From Polyangiaceae bacterium (lineage in GTDB: Bacteria > Myxococcota_A > Polyangia > Polyangiales > Polyangiaceae), in the NCBI GenBank assembly GCA_020849655.1, contig JADLFU010000144.1, forward strand, positions 1 to 64,000: a stretch of 64,000 bases of DNA, read 5' to 3'. The notes under the pieces are model-generated. The model had not been told where the DNA came from, did no database searches, and worked only from the letters and a program-made list of their open reading frames with translations. The position numbers were made by a program, and so were the translations under genes. How positions within the stretch are numbered: position 1 is the first letter of the stretch; each line of letters starts with the position of its first letter. Shown in pieces: positions 35,653-44,389 of the stretch.

Positions 35653-36440
35653 GTGATCCGCCCCGCGAGCGCGACCACCGACAGGCTCGCGTTGAGCGCG
35701 AGGCACGCGAGGTAGCACGCGACGGTGCCGCGCACGTTGGCGCGCGGGATCTCGGTGAAGCTGCGGCCGACCGCGAGCCCGTGGAAGCAATTGACCGTCG
35801 AGATCACGAGCCCGAACGCGACGCCCTTCGCGGTCGCGAAGCCGATCGTAGAGAGGCTGACTGCCTCGAGGATCGCGCCGAAACGCAGCCCACCGCTGAC
35901 GAGGTTGAGCGCCTCGCACAGCACGAACCCCCCGAAGAGCGCGGCGAAGGACAGGGCGACCGTCAGCGCGAGCGTCGAGACGGTGACGCCGACGATGCGC
36001 GGCAGCACGAGGAAGTAGTCGATGTTCACGCCCGCCGCGTCGAGCGCGTCGATCTCCTCGTTGACGCGCATGTAGCCGAGCTCGGTCGCGATCGCCGTGC
36101 CCGAGCGGCCGATCAGGACGAGCGCGATCACGATCGGGAGCAGCTCGCGCACGATCGCCTGCGCGATGACGACGGGCACGTGCGGCGCGAGGCCGTTCGG
36201 GCGCATCAGCGCCTCGCACGCCGCGATCACGGAGAACCCGCAGAGCACCGCGATCGCCCCGAGGATCGGCAGCGGCTCGACGGCGGTGAAGTAGATCTGC
36301 GACGCGGTCGAGCGCGCCACGAGCTCCGCCCCGCGCCCGCGCTCGATCACCGCGCCCTTCGCGGCCGCGTAGGGGAGCGTCGCGATCGCGACGGCGTCGC
36401 CTTGCCAGCTCCAGACGTCGCGCCCGATCTCGCCCAGCAT
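35649..36440 (-). CDS. mlaE: MlaE-type permease
   Basis: 263 residues with about five membrane helices. Family motifs: TASQIYFTAVEPLPILGAI, REL(L)PIVIALVLIGRSGTAIATELG and MRVNEEIDALDAAGVN, followed by LPRIVGVTVSTLAL and a CFHGLAVGRSFTEIPRAN loop. With MlaF and MlaD it makes the inner-membrane core of an intermembrane phospholipid transporter. Its start is 28 bases after the stop of the periplasmic protein gene. Direction of lipid flow cannot be read from sequence. Confidence 0.88.
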   Translation of the reverse strand: MLGEIGRDVWSWQGDAVAIATLPYAAAKGAVIERGRGAELVARSTASQIYFTAVEPLPILGAIAVLCGFSVIAACEALMRPNGLAPHVPVVIAQAIVRELLPIVIALVLIGRSGTAIATELGYMRVNEEIDALDAAGVNIDYFLVLPRIVGVTVSTLALTVALSFAALFGGFVLCEALNLVSGGLRFGAILEAVSLSTIGFATAKGVAFGLVISTVNCFHGLAVGRSFTEIPRANVRGTVACYLACLALNASLSVVALAGRIT

Positions 36441-36468
36441 CTGCCGCGCAGTATGCCAAAGCTCGGGC

Positions 36469-37128
36469 TCACGGGGGCGGCGGCGGCGTGACGACGAGCG
36501 GCTGGGTCTTGAACGCGAGCACGCGGTCGGCCGCGCCGATGCGCGCGGCGAAGAGGCCGACGAACGAGCCGAACAGCGCGTCGCCGGCCGCGATCGTCGA
36601 CGCGCCCGTCGGCCGGCTCACCCACTTCTTGATGCGCTCGACGATCTCCTTCGAGACGGGGTTCACCTCGACGAGGCCAGAGAGCACGTACCGGCCGCCG
36701 ACCTTCAGCTTCGCGCGGTCGACGACGGGGAGCTTCTGCGCCTCGGCGCAGCGGCGCAGGACGCCCTCGAGCGTCGGCGAGATCACGGTCGAGTCGCTGC
36801 CGGGCTGGGTGAGCTGCACGCGGAACACCTCGTCCCACGGGTCGAACACGACGCGGCAGCTCTTCGCGGCGAGCGCGAGCGGGTTGGTGGCGCCCTCCTC
36901 GAAGAGGTACGCGCGGAGCACGATCACGGTGGGGATGCCGCTCTTCAGCTTCGCCTCGATCTCGTCGTCGACGACGTCTCGATACGCGACCGTCACGCGC
37001 AGGAGCGCTTTGTCCCACGCGAACGTGGCGGTCTTCTGCGCGAGCTTGGGCGGCGGATCGTCGGCGCGCGCCGCGCCGGTGACGAGCGCGGCCGCGACGA
37101 GCGCCTGGGCCGCGGCGCGGCGTCGCAC
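36469..37128 (-). CDS. Exported protein of unknown function, DUF4390-like
   Basis: 219 residues with a cleavable signal (VAAALVTGAARA). The pattern ALLRVTVAYRDVVDDEIEAK, KSGIPTVIVLRAYLFE and the beta-rich remainder recall DUF4390, but I am not certain. It lies 3 bases after the Omp85-like gene, so it is probably a periplasmic partner of that barrel or of the MCE proteins. The tail is Pro-rich. Confidence 0.6.
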   Translation of the reverse strand: MRRRAAAQALVAAALVTGAARADDPPPKLAQKTATFAWDKALLRVTVAYRDVVDDEIEAKLKSGIPTVIVLRAYLFEEGATNPLALAAKSCRVVFDPWDEVFRVQLTQPGSDSTVISPTLEGVLRRCAEAQKLPVVDRAKLKVGGRYVLSGLVEVNPVSKEIVERIKKWVSRPTGASTIAAGDALFGSFVGLFAARIGAADRVLAFKTQPLVVTPPPPP

Positions 37129-37131
37129 GGC

Positions 37132-38793
37132 TCAGCGCCTCCCTCGCAGCACCGGGACGAACCCGAGCGGGTTCGCGAGCGCGAACACGAAGCCGCCCGC
37201 CTTCGTGTCGATGCGCAGGCCGAGGTTGAACGTCAAGTCGACGGGGATCCGCGCGAGCCCCGAGTAGCCGACGGGCGGCTCCTCGAGATCACGTCGCGCC
37301 GCGATCGCGTAGACGCCGAGCGCCGTGAACGCGTCGACGCCGTAGACCGAGCGCACGCCGCGGTACACGGGCACCCGGTGCTCGACCTGGATCTTCGCCG
37401 CGTACTCGCCGAACCTCACCTCGCCGACGTCAGTGCCGAAGAAGTTCGGCGCGGGCCGGCGGTCGGTGTTCAGCTCGAGCACGCGGTCGGGCAGGAGGTC
37501 GGACAGATCGGCGACGTAGAACCGCTCGAACACCGGCGCGTCGCCCGCGATCGCCCCGCCGAACGCCTCGAGCCGCAGCACCTGCCCGCTCTTCGCCTGC
37601 CACCAGCGCGACGCCCGCAGCTGCGCCCGCTGGTACGCGTACGACGAGCCGAGCGGCGTCGTCGCGACGTCGAGCGCGCCCTGCACGAGGTACCCGCGCG
37701 TGGGCAGCACCGGCGCGTCGCGCGTGTCGTGGGAGAGATCGACGTGCAGCGCCGAGAGGAGGCTCGCGCCCGGCAACAGGTGGTACGAGAGCGGCTCGAC
37801 GCGGGCGCCCCGCCGGTGCGACGCGGCGCGCGGCAGCTCCGCGTGCACCGCCTCGAGGCGGTAGTCGACGAAGAGCTGCGTGGAGACGGAGAGATCGCGC
37901 CCGACGCCGGCCGACCCGCCGACCCGCCGGTAGCGCACGACGGCGAAGTCCTCGACGCGGCTCGCGCCGCCGACCGGATCGTCGTAGCGCACGTCGCGCG
38001 TGCCGTAGAACTCGCGCGCGAGGTTGTAGAGCAGGGTCGCGTGGGTCATCCACTGCGAGCCACGAAACGCCGGGTCGAACGCGCGCACGCGCAGCGCGAG
38101 CTGGTCTTCGGCCACGGCGAACGCGCCGCCCAGCGTGACGCCGGTGCCCGCGAGGTTCGTCTCGGCGGCGTCGATCCCGGTGTAGGCGGAGAGCGGCCGC
38201 GGCTCTCCCTCGCGATCGGCCGTCGCCGAGAGGCCGATCCACACGTCGTTGACGACGATGGTGTTGCGCTCGCGCACGTCGACGACCAGCACGACGGCGC
38301 CCCGCTTGCTGCCGCGCCGCAGCGAGTACGACACCTTCTGGAAGAAGCCCGTGCCGAGCAGTCGGTAGCGCGACAGCTCGAGCTCGGGATCGTCGACGTC
38401 GAACACCTGCCCCTCGCGGAACGGCACGTAGCGCTTCACGACCGACGCTCGCGTCCGCAGGTTGCCGCGCACCTCCACGCGCTCGAGGAGGTACGTGAGC
38501 GACACCTTGCCGAGCACCACGGGGTCCTCCGCGCTCGAGGGCGCGGGCGGGGTCGACGACGCAGGTGCGCTCGACGGCACAGGCTGGGTCGACGACGCAG
38601 GCGCGCTCGACGCGGCAGGCGCGCTCGAGGCCACAGGCGCGCTCGACGACACAGGCGCGCTCGACGACAGAGGCGCGCTCGACGACAGAGGCGCGCTCGA
38701 CGCGGCGGCGGGATCGGCGCCCTGCGCGCGCGCGACGGCCGCCGGTACGAGCAGGCACAGCGCGGCGGCGACGACGTGAGAGGCGCGCTTCAA
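37132..38793 (-). CDS. Omp85/BamA-TamA superfamily outer-membrane barrel
   Basis: 553 residues. A signal peptide is followed by SSAP/ASSAP low-complexity repeats (about residues 30-90). One POTRA-like domain follows (about 95-180, LERVEVRGNLRTRASVVKRY). A C-terminal barrel of the surface-antigen type has strands such as SLSATADREGEPRPLSAYTG and FVLANPLGF-like end positions; the protein ends PVLRGRR. BamA has five POTRA domains, so one POTRA suggests a TamA/TpsB-like or lipid-export barrel. It leads the mla-like operon, a pairing that hints at coupling lipid transport to outer-membrane assembly. Confidence 0.82.
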   Translation of the reverse strand: MKRASHVVAAALCLLVPAAVARAQGADPAAASSAPLSSSAPLSSSAPVSSSAPVASSAPAASSAPASSTQPVPSSAPASSTPPAPSSAEDPVVLGKVSLTYLLERVEVRGNLRTRASVVKRYVPFREGQVFDVDDPELELSRYRLLGTGFFQKVSYSLRRGSKRGAVVLVVDVRERNTIVVNDVWIGLSATADREGEPRPLSAYTGIDAAETNLAGTGVTLGGAFAVAEDQLALRVRAFDPAFRGSQWMTHATLLYNLAREFYGTRDVRYDDPVGGASRVEDFAVVRYRRVGGSAGVGRDLSVSTQLFVDYRLEAVHAELPRAASHRRGARVEPLSYHLLPGASLLSALHVDLSHDTRDAPVLPTRGYLVQGALDVATTPLGSSYAYQRAQLRASRWWQAKSGQVLRLEAFGGAIAGDAPVFERFYVADLSDLLPDRVLELNTDRRPAPNFFGTDVGEVRFGEYAAKIQVEHRVPVYRGVRSVYGVDAFTALGVYAIAARRDLEEPPVGYSGLARIPVDLTFNLGLRIDTKAGGFVFALANPLGFVPVLRGRR

Positions 38794-38866
38794 CGGGCAC
38801 CCGTTGGACTCGACGGCGGCGGCTTCTCTTCAACCTGTTCGACCGCGCGCGTCACGGGGCGCGCCC

Positions 38867-39217
38867 TCACCCTGGCGGCCAGCCGAGCGGGCGCCCGCCG
38901 AGGACGTGCAGGTGCAGGTGGAACACGCTCTGACCGCCGTCGCGCCCGGTGTTCGCGACCACGCGGTAGCCGCCCTCCGTGAGCCCCAGCTCGCGCGCCA
39001 CGCGCCGCGCGCCCTGCAGCAGCGAGAGGTGCAGCGCGCCGTGCTCCGGGGTCAGCTCGTCGAGGCTGACGACGTGCGCCTTCGGGATGACGAGCGCGTG
39101 CACCGGCGCCTGCGGCGACAGATCGTGGAACGCGATGACGTCGTCGTCCTCGAGCACCACCCGCGCGGGGATCTCGTGCTTCGCGATGCGACAGAAGATG
39201 CAGGCGGGGGGCGACAT
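38867..39217 (-). CDS. HIT-family nucleotide hydrolase
   Basis: 116 residues from the ATG at 39217. CIFCRIAKHEIPA at the N-terminus and HLHLHVLGGR (the histidine triad) at the end are diagnostic of the HINT branch. It hydrolyses AMP-linked compounds such as aminoacyl-AMP or AMP-lysine. The gene ends 73 bases before the Omp85-like start and could share its promoter. Divergent from the esterase at 39287. Confidence 0.92.
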   Translation of the reverse strand: MSPPACIFCRIAKHEIPARVVLEDDDVIAFHDLSPQAPVHALVIPKAHVVSLDELTPEHGALHLSLLQGARRVARELGLTEGGYRVVANTGRDGGQSVFHLHLHVLGGRPLGWPPG

Positions 39218-39286
39218 GCGAAGGCGAGTATACTCCGCGCCCCGCCGCGAGACCTGACGCTCGGGCGCACCGGAAAGGACACCTCT

Positions 39287-40036
39287 TTGGAATTCGTGAG
39301 CCCCGACCTCCCTCGCGACGTCTTCGGCTGGCACAGCCCGCGCCTCGGCCTGCACATGCCCATCGTGCGCTACGGCGACTACGGCGACACCCTGCTGCTG
39401 CTGCCGACGGCGCAGGCGGATTTCCTCGAGTACGAGCGGTTCTTCCTCATCAAGGTGCTCGAGCCGCTCATCTTCGCCCGGCGCCTGAACGTCTTCGCGA
39501 TCGACAGCATCAACCGCCACGCCTGGATGAACGACTCGGTGCCGGCGCCCGAGAAGGTGCGCCGCCAGCAGCTCTACTCGGGCTACGTCGAGGAGGAGGT
39601 CATGCCGCACGTGCGCCGCGTGCTCGGCCAGGGCGACGCGCGCGTGGCCGTCGCGGGCGCGAGCTTCGGCGCGTTCCACGCCGCGAACCAGTTCTTCCGG
39701 CGGCCCGACCTCTTCCACACGCTCATCGCGATGAGCGGCTTCTTCGACGTCGGCGCGTACACCGACGGCTACCGCTCGAGCGAGCTGTACTTCAACAACC
39801 CCGCGTGGTTCGTCCGCGGCATGCGCGACACCTCGGTGTTCCGCGACAACCGCGTGCACCTCGTCACGGGCGCGGGCGAGTACGAGCGGCCCGATCTGTC
39901 GCGGCGCTTCTCGCAGCTCCTCTGGGAGAAGGGCATCTGGAACGACCTCGACGTCTGGGGCGCCGACATGCGCCACGACTGGCCGACGTGGCGGGAGATG
40001 TTGCCGTACATCCTCGAGCACAAGCTCGGCTGGTGA
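39287..40036 (+). CDS. Esterase-D-like alpha/beta hydrolase
   Basis: 249 residues. The TTG at 39287 has GGAAAGGA upstream. PF00756-type features: LLLLPTAQADF, EEEVMPHVRRVLG, the nucleophile elbow GASFGAF, MSGFFDV and a late DMRHDW with a plausible catalytic His. Many members are feruloyl or acyl esterases or trehalose-binding mycolyltransferases; here it has no signal peptide and is cytoplasmic. Substrate unknown. Confidence 0.8.
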   Translation: MEFVSPDLPRDVFGWHSPRLGLHMPIVRYGDYGDTLLLLPTAQADFLEYERFFLIKVLEPLIFARRLNVFAIDSINRHAWMNDSVPAPEKVRRQQLYSGYVEEEVMPHVRRVLGQGDARVAVAGASFGAFHAANQFFRRPDLFHTLIAMSGFFDVGAYTDGYRSSELYFNNPAWFVRGMRDTSVFRDNRVHLVTGAGEYERPDLSRRFSQLLWEKGIWNDLDVWGADMRHDWPTWREMLPYILEHKLGW

Positions 40037-40114
40037 GCCCGCTGGCTGCTTAGGTAACCATACATGGGTGCGCGGCCGCGTCGGCGCGCGGGGGATCGTG
40101 CTACGACCGCGCCC

Positions 40115-40960
40115 ATGCGCTTGACTCTGGTCCCCTGTGTCCTCACGGTGTCCCTCCTCCTGGCGTGCGGAGGAGACGACGCCGAGTCCGCCGACGCCAC
40201 CCCCGCGGCCGGGGCGGGCGGCGCCGCCGCGGGCGCGGCGGGCAAGTCGGGCGCGCCGGCCGGCGCCGCGGGCACGGGCGGATCGAGCGCGGGTGCGGCC
40301 GGATCGACCGCGGGTGCGGCCGGATCGAGCGCGGGCGCAGGCGGATCGAGCGCGGGCTCGGCCGGTTCGAGCGCGGGCTCGGCCGGATCGACCGCAGGCG
40401 CAGCCGGGTCGAGCGCGGGCACGGGCGGATCGAGCGCGGGCGCGGGCGGATCGAGCGCGGGCGCGGGCGGATCGAGCGCGGCGGGCGCGGGCGGCGCCTC
40501 CGACGCGAAGTGCACCGCGTCCACGCCTTGCCAGTCACCGGACGAATTCTGCAACTACTCCGACAACCTGTGCGGCGCGACCAAGTACGTCGGTCACTGC
40601 AAGGCGCGCCCAGGCGGCTGCACCGGCGTCTACAGCCCTGTCTGCGCGTGCGACGGCAAGGTGTACGGCAACAGCTGCAGCGCCAACGCCGCCGGCTTCG
40701 ATCTCGCCAACGAGGGCACCTGCGCACCGCCGGACGCCAAGCTGTTCGCCTGCGGCCCGTACTTCTGTGACAAGGCGAGCGAGTACTGCGAGAAGATCGG
40801 CGATCTGCCCAGCATCGCCGACTCGTACGAGTGCAAGTCCTTGCCACCTGTTTGCAAAGGGGTGGCGAGCTGCGACTGCCTCGAGAAGACCACCTGCGGC
40901 GCGTTCGAGTGCGCCGAGACCAAGGACGGCGGCCACCGCACGGCGTGCCCCGGGCCGTGA
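40115..40960 (+). CDS. Lipoprotein with GSSAG spacer and Kazal-type domain
   Basis: The ATG at 40115 starts a signal with lipobox (LLLAC). Residues about 25-130 are an Ala/Gly/Ser spacer (GGSSAGA repeats). Then Cys-rich domains: CTASTPCQSPDEFCNY, the Kazal-like CTGVYSPVCACDGKVYGNSC...GTC (about residues 170-205) and a further Cys-rich end (CDCLEKTTCGAFEC). Kazal domains inhibit serine proteases. A lipid-anchored inhibitor would guard the cell against its own or rival proteases; several proteases are encoded in this window. Inhibition is not proven by sequence. Confidence 0.8.
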   Translation: MRLTLVPCVLTVSLLLACGGDDAESADATPAAGAGGAAAGAAGKSGAPAGAAGTGGSSAGAAGSTAGAAGSSAGAGGSSAGSAGSSAGSAGSTAGAAGSSAGTGGSSAGAGGSSAGAGGSSAAGAGGASDAKCTASTPCQSPDEFCNYSDNLCGATKYVGHCKARPGGCTGVYSPVCACDGKVYGNSCSANAAGFDLANEGTCAPPDAKLFACGPYFCDKASEYCEKIGDLPSIADSYECKSLPPVCKGVASCDCLEKTTCGAFECAETKDGGHRTACPGP

Positions 40961-41012
40961 GCGGCGGGGTCGCAGCGTCAGAGCACGTCGCGACGGACGG
41001 ATCGTGAGCCGC

Positions 41013-41681
41013 TCACGCCGGAGGCGGCCCGCCGTCGCGCCACGTCCGGAGCGGCGCGTCGAGCGTGTACCAGCCTTGCGCGCCGCGCGTGAGCACGACC
41101 AGCTCTCCGTTGTGCGGGTTCTCGAGCGCCTCGAACTGCTCCACCGTCCAGTGGAACCAGCGCATCAAGAACAGGCGCATCGTCAGGCCGTGGGTGACGA
41201 TCAGCGCGGCGTCCGGGAACTCATCCTCCCGGAAGTCGCGGTGCAGGCTCTCGAGGAAGGTGCTCACGCGGTCGTACACGTCCGCGCCCGACTCGCCGCG
41301 CGCGAGCCGGTAATAGAAGTGTCCGAAGGCGTCGCGCTCGGCCCTCTGCGCGCGGATGAGGGCCTGGTCCTGGAAGTTGCCCCAGTCTTGCTCGCGCAGC
41401 CTCGGCTCCTCGCGCACGTGCGAGAAGCGGACGAAGGGCCGCAGCTCCTCGAGCGTCTGCCGGGTGCGCACGTACGGCGAGATGTACGCCTGCACGAGGC
41501 CGCCGCCGGTCAGCGCGGCGACGCGCGCGCCCGCCTCCCGGGCCTGCTCGCGGCCGCGCGGGGTGAGCTCGAGGCGGTGGTCGGGCTTGCGTGAGAACAC
41601 CGTCTCGTCGAGGTTGCCCTCGGCCTGGCCGTGGCGCAGGAGGAGGATCTTCGCGGGGCGCACGCGCGGCACGTTAGCCAC
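41013..41681 (-). CDS. Histidine phosphatase (phosphoglycerate-mutase-like)
   Basis: 222 residues. The phospho-His motif is LLRHGQAE; RTRQT, EQDWGNFQ and VTHGLTMR (second catalytic His) follow. The branch acts on small phosphoesters or phosphoproteins; the substrate is unknown. It lies 49 bases beyond the purH stop in the same direction and may be read through from it. Confidence 0.88.
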   Translation of the reverse strand: MANVPRVRPAKILLLRHGQAEGNLDETVFSRKPDHRLELTPRGREQAREAGARVAALTGGGLVQAYISPYVRTRQTLEELRPFVRFSHVREEPRLREQDWGNFQDQALIRAQRAERDAFGHFYYRLARGESGADVYDRVSTFLESLHRDFREDEFPDAALIVTHGLTMRLFLMRWFHWTVEQFEALENPHNGELVVLTRGAQGWYTLDAPLRTWRDGGPPPA

Positions 41682-41730
41682 GAATCAGCGCGAGCGCCGC
41701 TTCCCCGCGCGCCCCTCGGCATGGGTGTGC

Positions 41731-43284
41731 TCAGTGCTTGAAGTGCCGCGCGCCCGTCAGCACCATCGCGATGCCGGCGGCGTCCGCGGCCGCGATGACG
41801 TCGGCGTCCTTCACGCTGCCCCCGGGCTGCACGACGGCCGTCACGCCCTTCGCGACCGCCGCCTCGACGCCGTCGGCGAACGGGAAGAACGCGTCCGACG
41901 CGAGCACGCTGCCGGCGGCGTTCGCGCCCGCCTTCTCGCAGGCGATCTGCACGCTGACGACGCGCGACATCTGGCCCGCGCCGACGCCGGTCGTGCGCCC
42001 CTCCTTCGCGAGGACGATGGCGTTCGATTTGACGTGCTTGCAGACGCGCCACGCGAACTCGAGCGCGCGGAGCTCCTCGGGGGTCGGCGCGCGCTTCGTC
42101 ACGACCTTGCCGCCCGTCGCCTCGCCGCGCGCGGAGGCGTCTCGAGTCTGTACGGCGTAGCCGCCGGAGACGCGCTTCACGTCGAGCGCGGCGTGGTCGT
42201 GCGGCAGCCACGCGCCGGTCGCGAGCAGCCGGAGGTTCTTCTTCGCGCGGAGCACGTCGAGCGCGCCAGGATCGAACGACGGCGCGATCACGCACTCGAG
42301 GAACGTCTCGGCGAGCAGCCTCGCCGTCGCGACGTCGACGGCGCGGCTGAGGGCGACGATCCCGCCGAACGCGGAGAGCGCGTCGGCCTCGCGCGCGGCG
42401 AGGTACGCGCCCGCGAGCTCGCCGCCCGTCGCGACGCCGCAGGGGTTCGTGTGCTTGACGACGACGGCCGCGGGCTCGTCGAACTCGCGCACCGCCTCGA
42501 GCGCGGCCGAGACGTCGACGAGGTTGTTGAAGCTGAGCTCCTTGCCGCCCGCGCCGAGGCTCTCCGCGCGGGCGAGCGTGCCCGCGGGGGCGCCGCGCTC
42601 GACGTAGAACGCGCCCGTCTGGTGGGGGTTCTCACCGTAGCGCAGCGTGTACGCGCGCTCGGTCGGGAGCGTGAGGTAGCGCGGGTACGCCTCGCGCGCG
42701 CCCGCGTCGTCGAGCGACGAGAGGTAGCCGGAGATGGCCGCGTCGTACGCCGCCGTGTGCGCGTACGCCTTCGCGGCGAGCGCCTTGCGCGTCGACAGCG
42801 ACACCTCGCCGGTCGCCGCGATCTCGGCGAGCACCGCCGCGTAGTCGGAGGGATCGCAGAGCACGGCGACCGACGCGTGGTTCTTCGCCGCGCTGCGCAC
42901 CATCGACGGGCCGCCGATGTCGATGTTCTCGACGATGTGATCGTGCGCGGCGCCCGACGCGACCGTCGCCTCGAACGGGTACAGGTTGACGACGACGAGA
43001 TCGATCGGCTTGCCGCCGATGCGCTCGAGATCGGCCTCGTCGGCGCCGCGGCGGTAGAGGATGCCGCCGTGCACGCGCGGGTGGAGCGTCTTCACGCGCC
43101 CGCCCATCACCTCCGGCGAGCCGGTGTAGGTCTCGACGCCGACGACGGGGACGCCGGCGTCCGCGAGGGCCTTCTGCGTGCCGCCGGTCGAGAGGAGCTC
43201 GACGCCGCGCGCGGCGAGCGCCCTCGCGAGGTCGAGCAGGCCGGTCTTGTCGGAGACGGAGAGGAGCGCGCGGGCGAGGGCCAT
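41731..43284 (-). CDS. purH: Bifunctional AICAR transformylase/IMP cyclohydrolase
   Basis: 517 residues, the normal PurH length. N-terminal cyclohydrolase half: SVSDKTGLLDLARALAARGV, LSTGGTQKAL, GRVKTLHPRVHGGIL and NLYPFEATV. C-terminal transformylase half: RYGENPHQTGAFY, ELSFNNLVD, VVVKHTNPCGVA, AFGGIVALSR, FFPFADG and a GGSVKD end. It does the last two steps of purine synthesis, from AICAR to IMP with 10-formyl-THF. It stands alone without other pur genes. Confidence 0.97.
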   Translation of the reverse strand: MALARALLSVSDKTGLLDLARALAARGVELLSTGGTQKALADAGVPVVGVETYTGSPEVMGGRVKTLHPRVHGGILYRRGADEADLERIGGKPIDLVVVNLYPFEATVASGAAHDHIVENIDIGGPSMVRSAAKNHASVAVLCDPSDYAAVLAEIAATGEVSLSTRKALAAKAYAHTAAYDAAISGYLSSLDDAGAREAYPRYLTLPTERAYTLRYGENPHQTGAFYVERGAPAGTLARAESLGAGGKELSFNNLVDVSAALEAVREFDEPAAVVVKHTNPCGVATGGELAGAYLAAREADALSAFGGIVALSRAVDVATARLLAETFLECVIAPSFDPGALDVLRAKKNLRLLATGAWLPHDHAALDVKRVSGGYAVQTRDASARGEATGGKVVTKRAPTPEELRALEFAWRVCKHVKSNAIVLAKEGRTTGVGAGQMSRVVSVQIACEKAGANAAGSVLASDAFFPFADGVEAAVAKGVTAVVQPGGSVKDADVIAAADAAGIAMVLTGARHFKH

Positions 43285-43332
43285 GGCGGGTGCCGCTACC
43301 CGGCGACACGGCCGCGCGCAAGCGCGAAGGCG

Positions 43333-43581
43333 TCAGCGCGTCGGTCGCGGCGTGACGTCCTCCTCGGGGATGGGCCGCGCGACGTCGTCGACGAACGCGC
43401 CCGGATCGGTCGCCAGCTCCTCGTCGACCTCGTCGAACAGGAGCGCCCGGTCCAGCCAGCGCAGGGTCGGATCCTCGGGCTCCTCGAGCTCGACCGCGGA
43501 CGCGACCGCCCGCGTGCCGCTCGCGCGGGCGCCGGGGGGTAGGTCGGAGACGGGGGCGCGCCGGGGGAGGGCCACGTTCAT
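43333..43581 (-). CDS. Small acidic protein, unrecognised
   Basis: About 82 residues if begun at the ATG at 43581; a TTG at 43629 would add 16. Pro/Arg-rich at the start, then an acidic helix (ELEEPEDPTLRWLDRALLFDEVDEELATD). It ends 48 bases upstream of the purH start and could be in its leader. Codon bias favours a real gene, but I give it modest confidence. Confidence 0.45.
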   Translation of the reverse strand: MNVALPRRAPVSDLPPGARASGTRAVASAVELEEPEDPTLRWLDRALLFDEVDEELATDPGAFVDDVARPIPEEDVTPRPTR

Positions 43582-43698
43582 CGCCAAAGCAAACGGCCTG
43601 CCACGTTCATTCTCAGGCAATCCCGCCAATCGTCCCCCGGCACGTCGCGGCCCCCTCTGGCAGCGACGTCGCGGTCATGCAACGACGACTCGAGCCGC

Positions 43699-44331
43699 GT
43701 GTCCACCCCTCTCTCTCCGCTGCGCGTCGTCGACGCCGATTTCTTCGCCGCCGCCGGGCCCGGCGGGGAGCTCCCCGCGCCCACGCTGCCCGAGATCGCG
43801 TTCGCCGGTCGATCGAACGTCGGAAAGTCCAGCCTGATGAACGCGCTCATGGGTCGCCGCAACCTGGTACGCACGAGCGGTACGCCCGGGTGTACGCGCG
43901 CGGTGAATTTGTTCCGCGCGCGCTGCGCAGACGACGTCGAGCTGCTGCTCGCCGACCTGCCCGGCTACGGCTACGCGAAGCGCTCGAAGGACGAGCGGAC
44001 GTCCTGGGGCCCGCTGCTCGAGCGCTACCTCGGCCGGCGCCCGAGCCTCGCCGCGCTCGTCGTGCTGGTCGACGCGCGCCGCGGGATCGAGGACGAGGAG
44101 CGGCAGCTGCTCGAGTTCGTGGCGTCGACGAAGGCCCAGCGCGCTCCCGTCGCGACGCTCATCGTCGCGACGAAGCTCGACAAGGTGCCCGCGTCGAGGC
44201 GCAAGGTCGAGCTCCAGCGGATCCGCGCCGAGGGCGCCCCCGTGCTCGGCGTGTCGGCGGAGTCGGGCGACGGCGTCGCGGCGGTGTGGTCGCGCGTGCG
44301 CGCCGTGGTCGGCGTCGGCCTGCCCCAGTGA
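43699..44331 (+). CDS. engB: Ribosome-biogenesis GTPase EngB (YihA/YsxC)
   Basis: 210 residues. G1 is GRSNVGKSSL, G2 region SGTPGCTRAVN, G3 DLPGYGYAKRS (a hallmark of this family), G4 TKLDK and G5 SAESG. It assists large-subunit assembly and is normally essential. The start is GTG. It is followed 58 bases on by argD. Confidence 0.95.
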   Translation: MSTPLSPLRVVDADFFAAAGPGGELPAPTLPEIAFAGRSNVGKSSLMNALMGRRNLVRTSGTPGCTRAVNLFRARCADDVELLLADLPGYGYAKRSKDERTSWGPLLERYLGRRPSLAALVVLVDARRGIEDEERQLLEFVASTKAQRAPVATLIVATKLDKVPASRRKVELQRIRAEGAPVLGVSAESGDGVAAVWSRVRAVVGVGLPQ

Positions 44332-44389
44332 ACCCCCGGACCCGCCGGGCCTGCCGCCGAAATCATGGTAGGAGACGCGCCACCGCGCC

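Noticed and set aside
43570-43612. Duplicated GCCACGTTCAT as attachment-site repeat
   Set aside because: Only 11 bases and about 30 bases apart, with no mobile gene nearby; one copy is part of the small protein's start.
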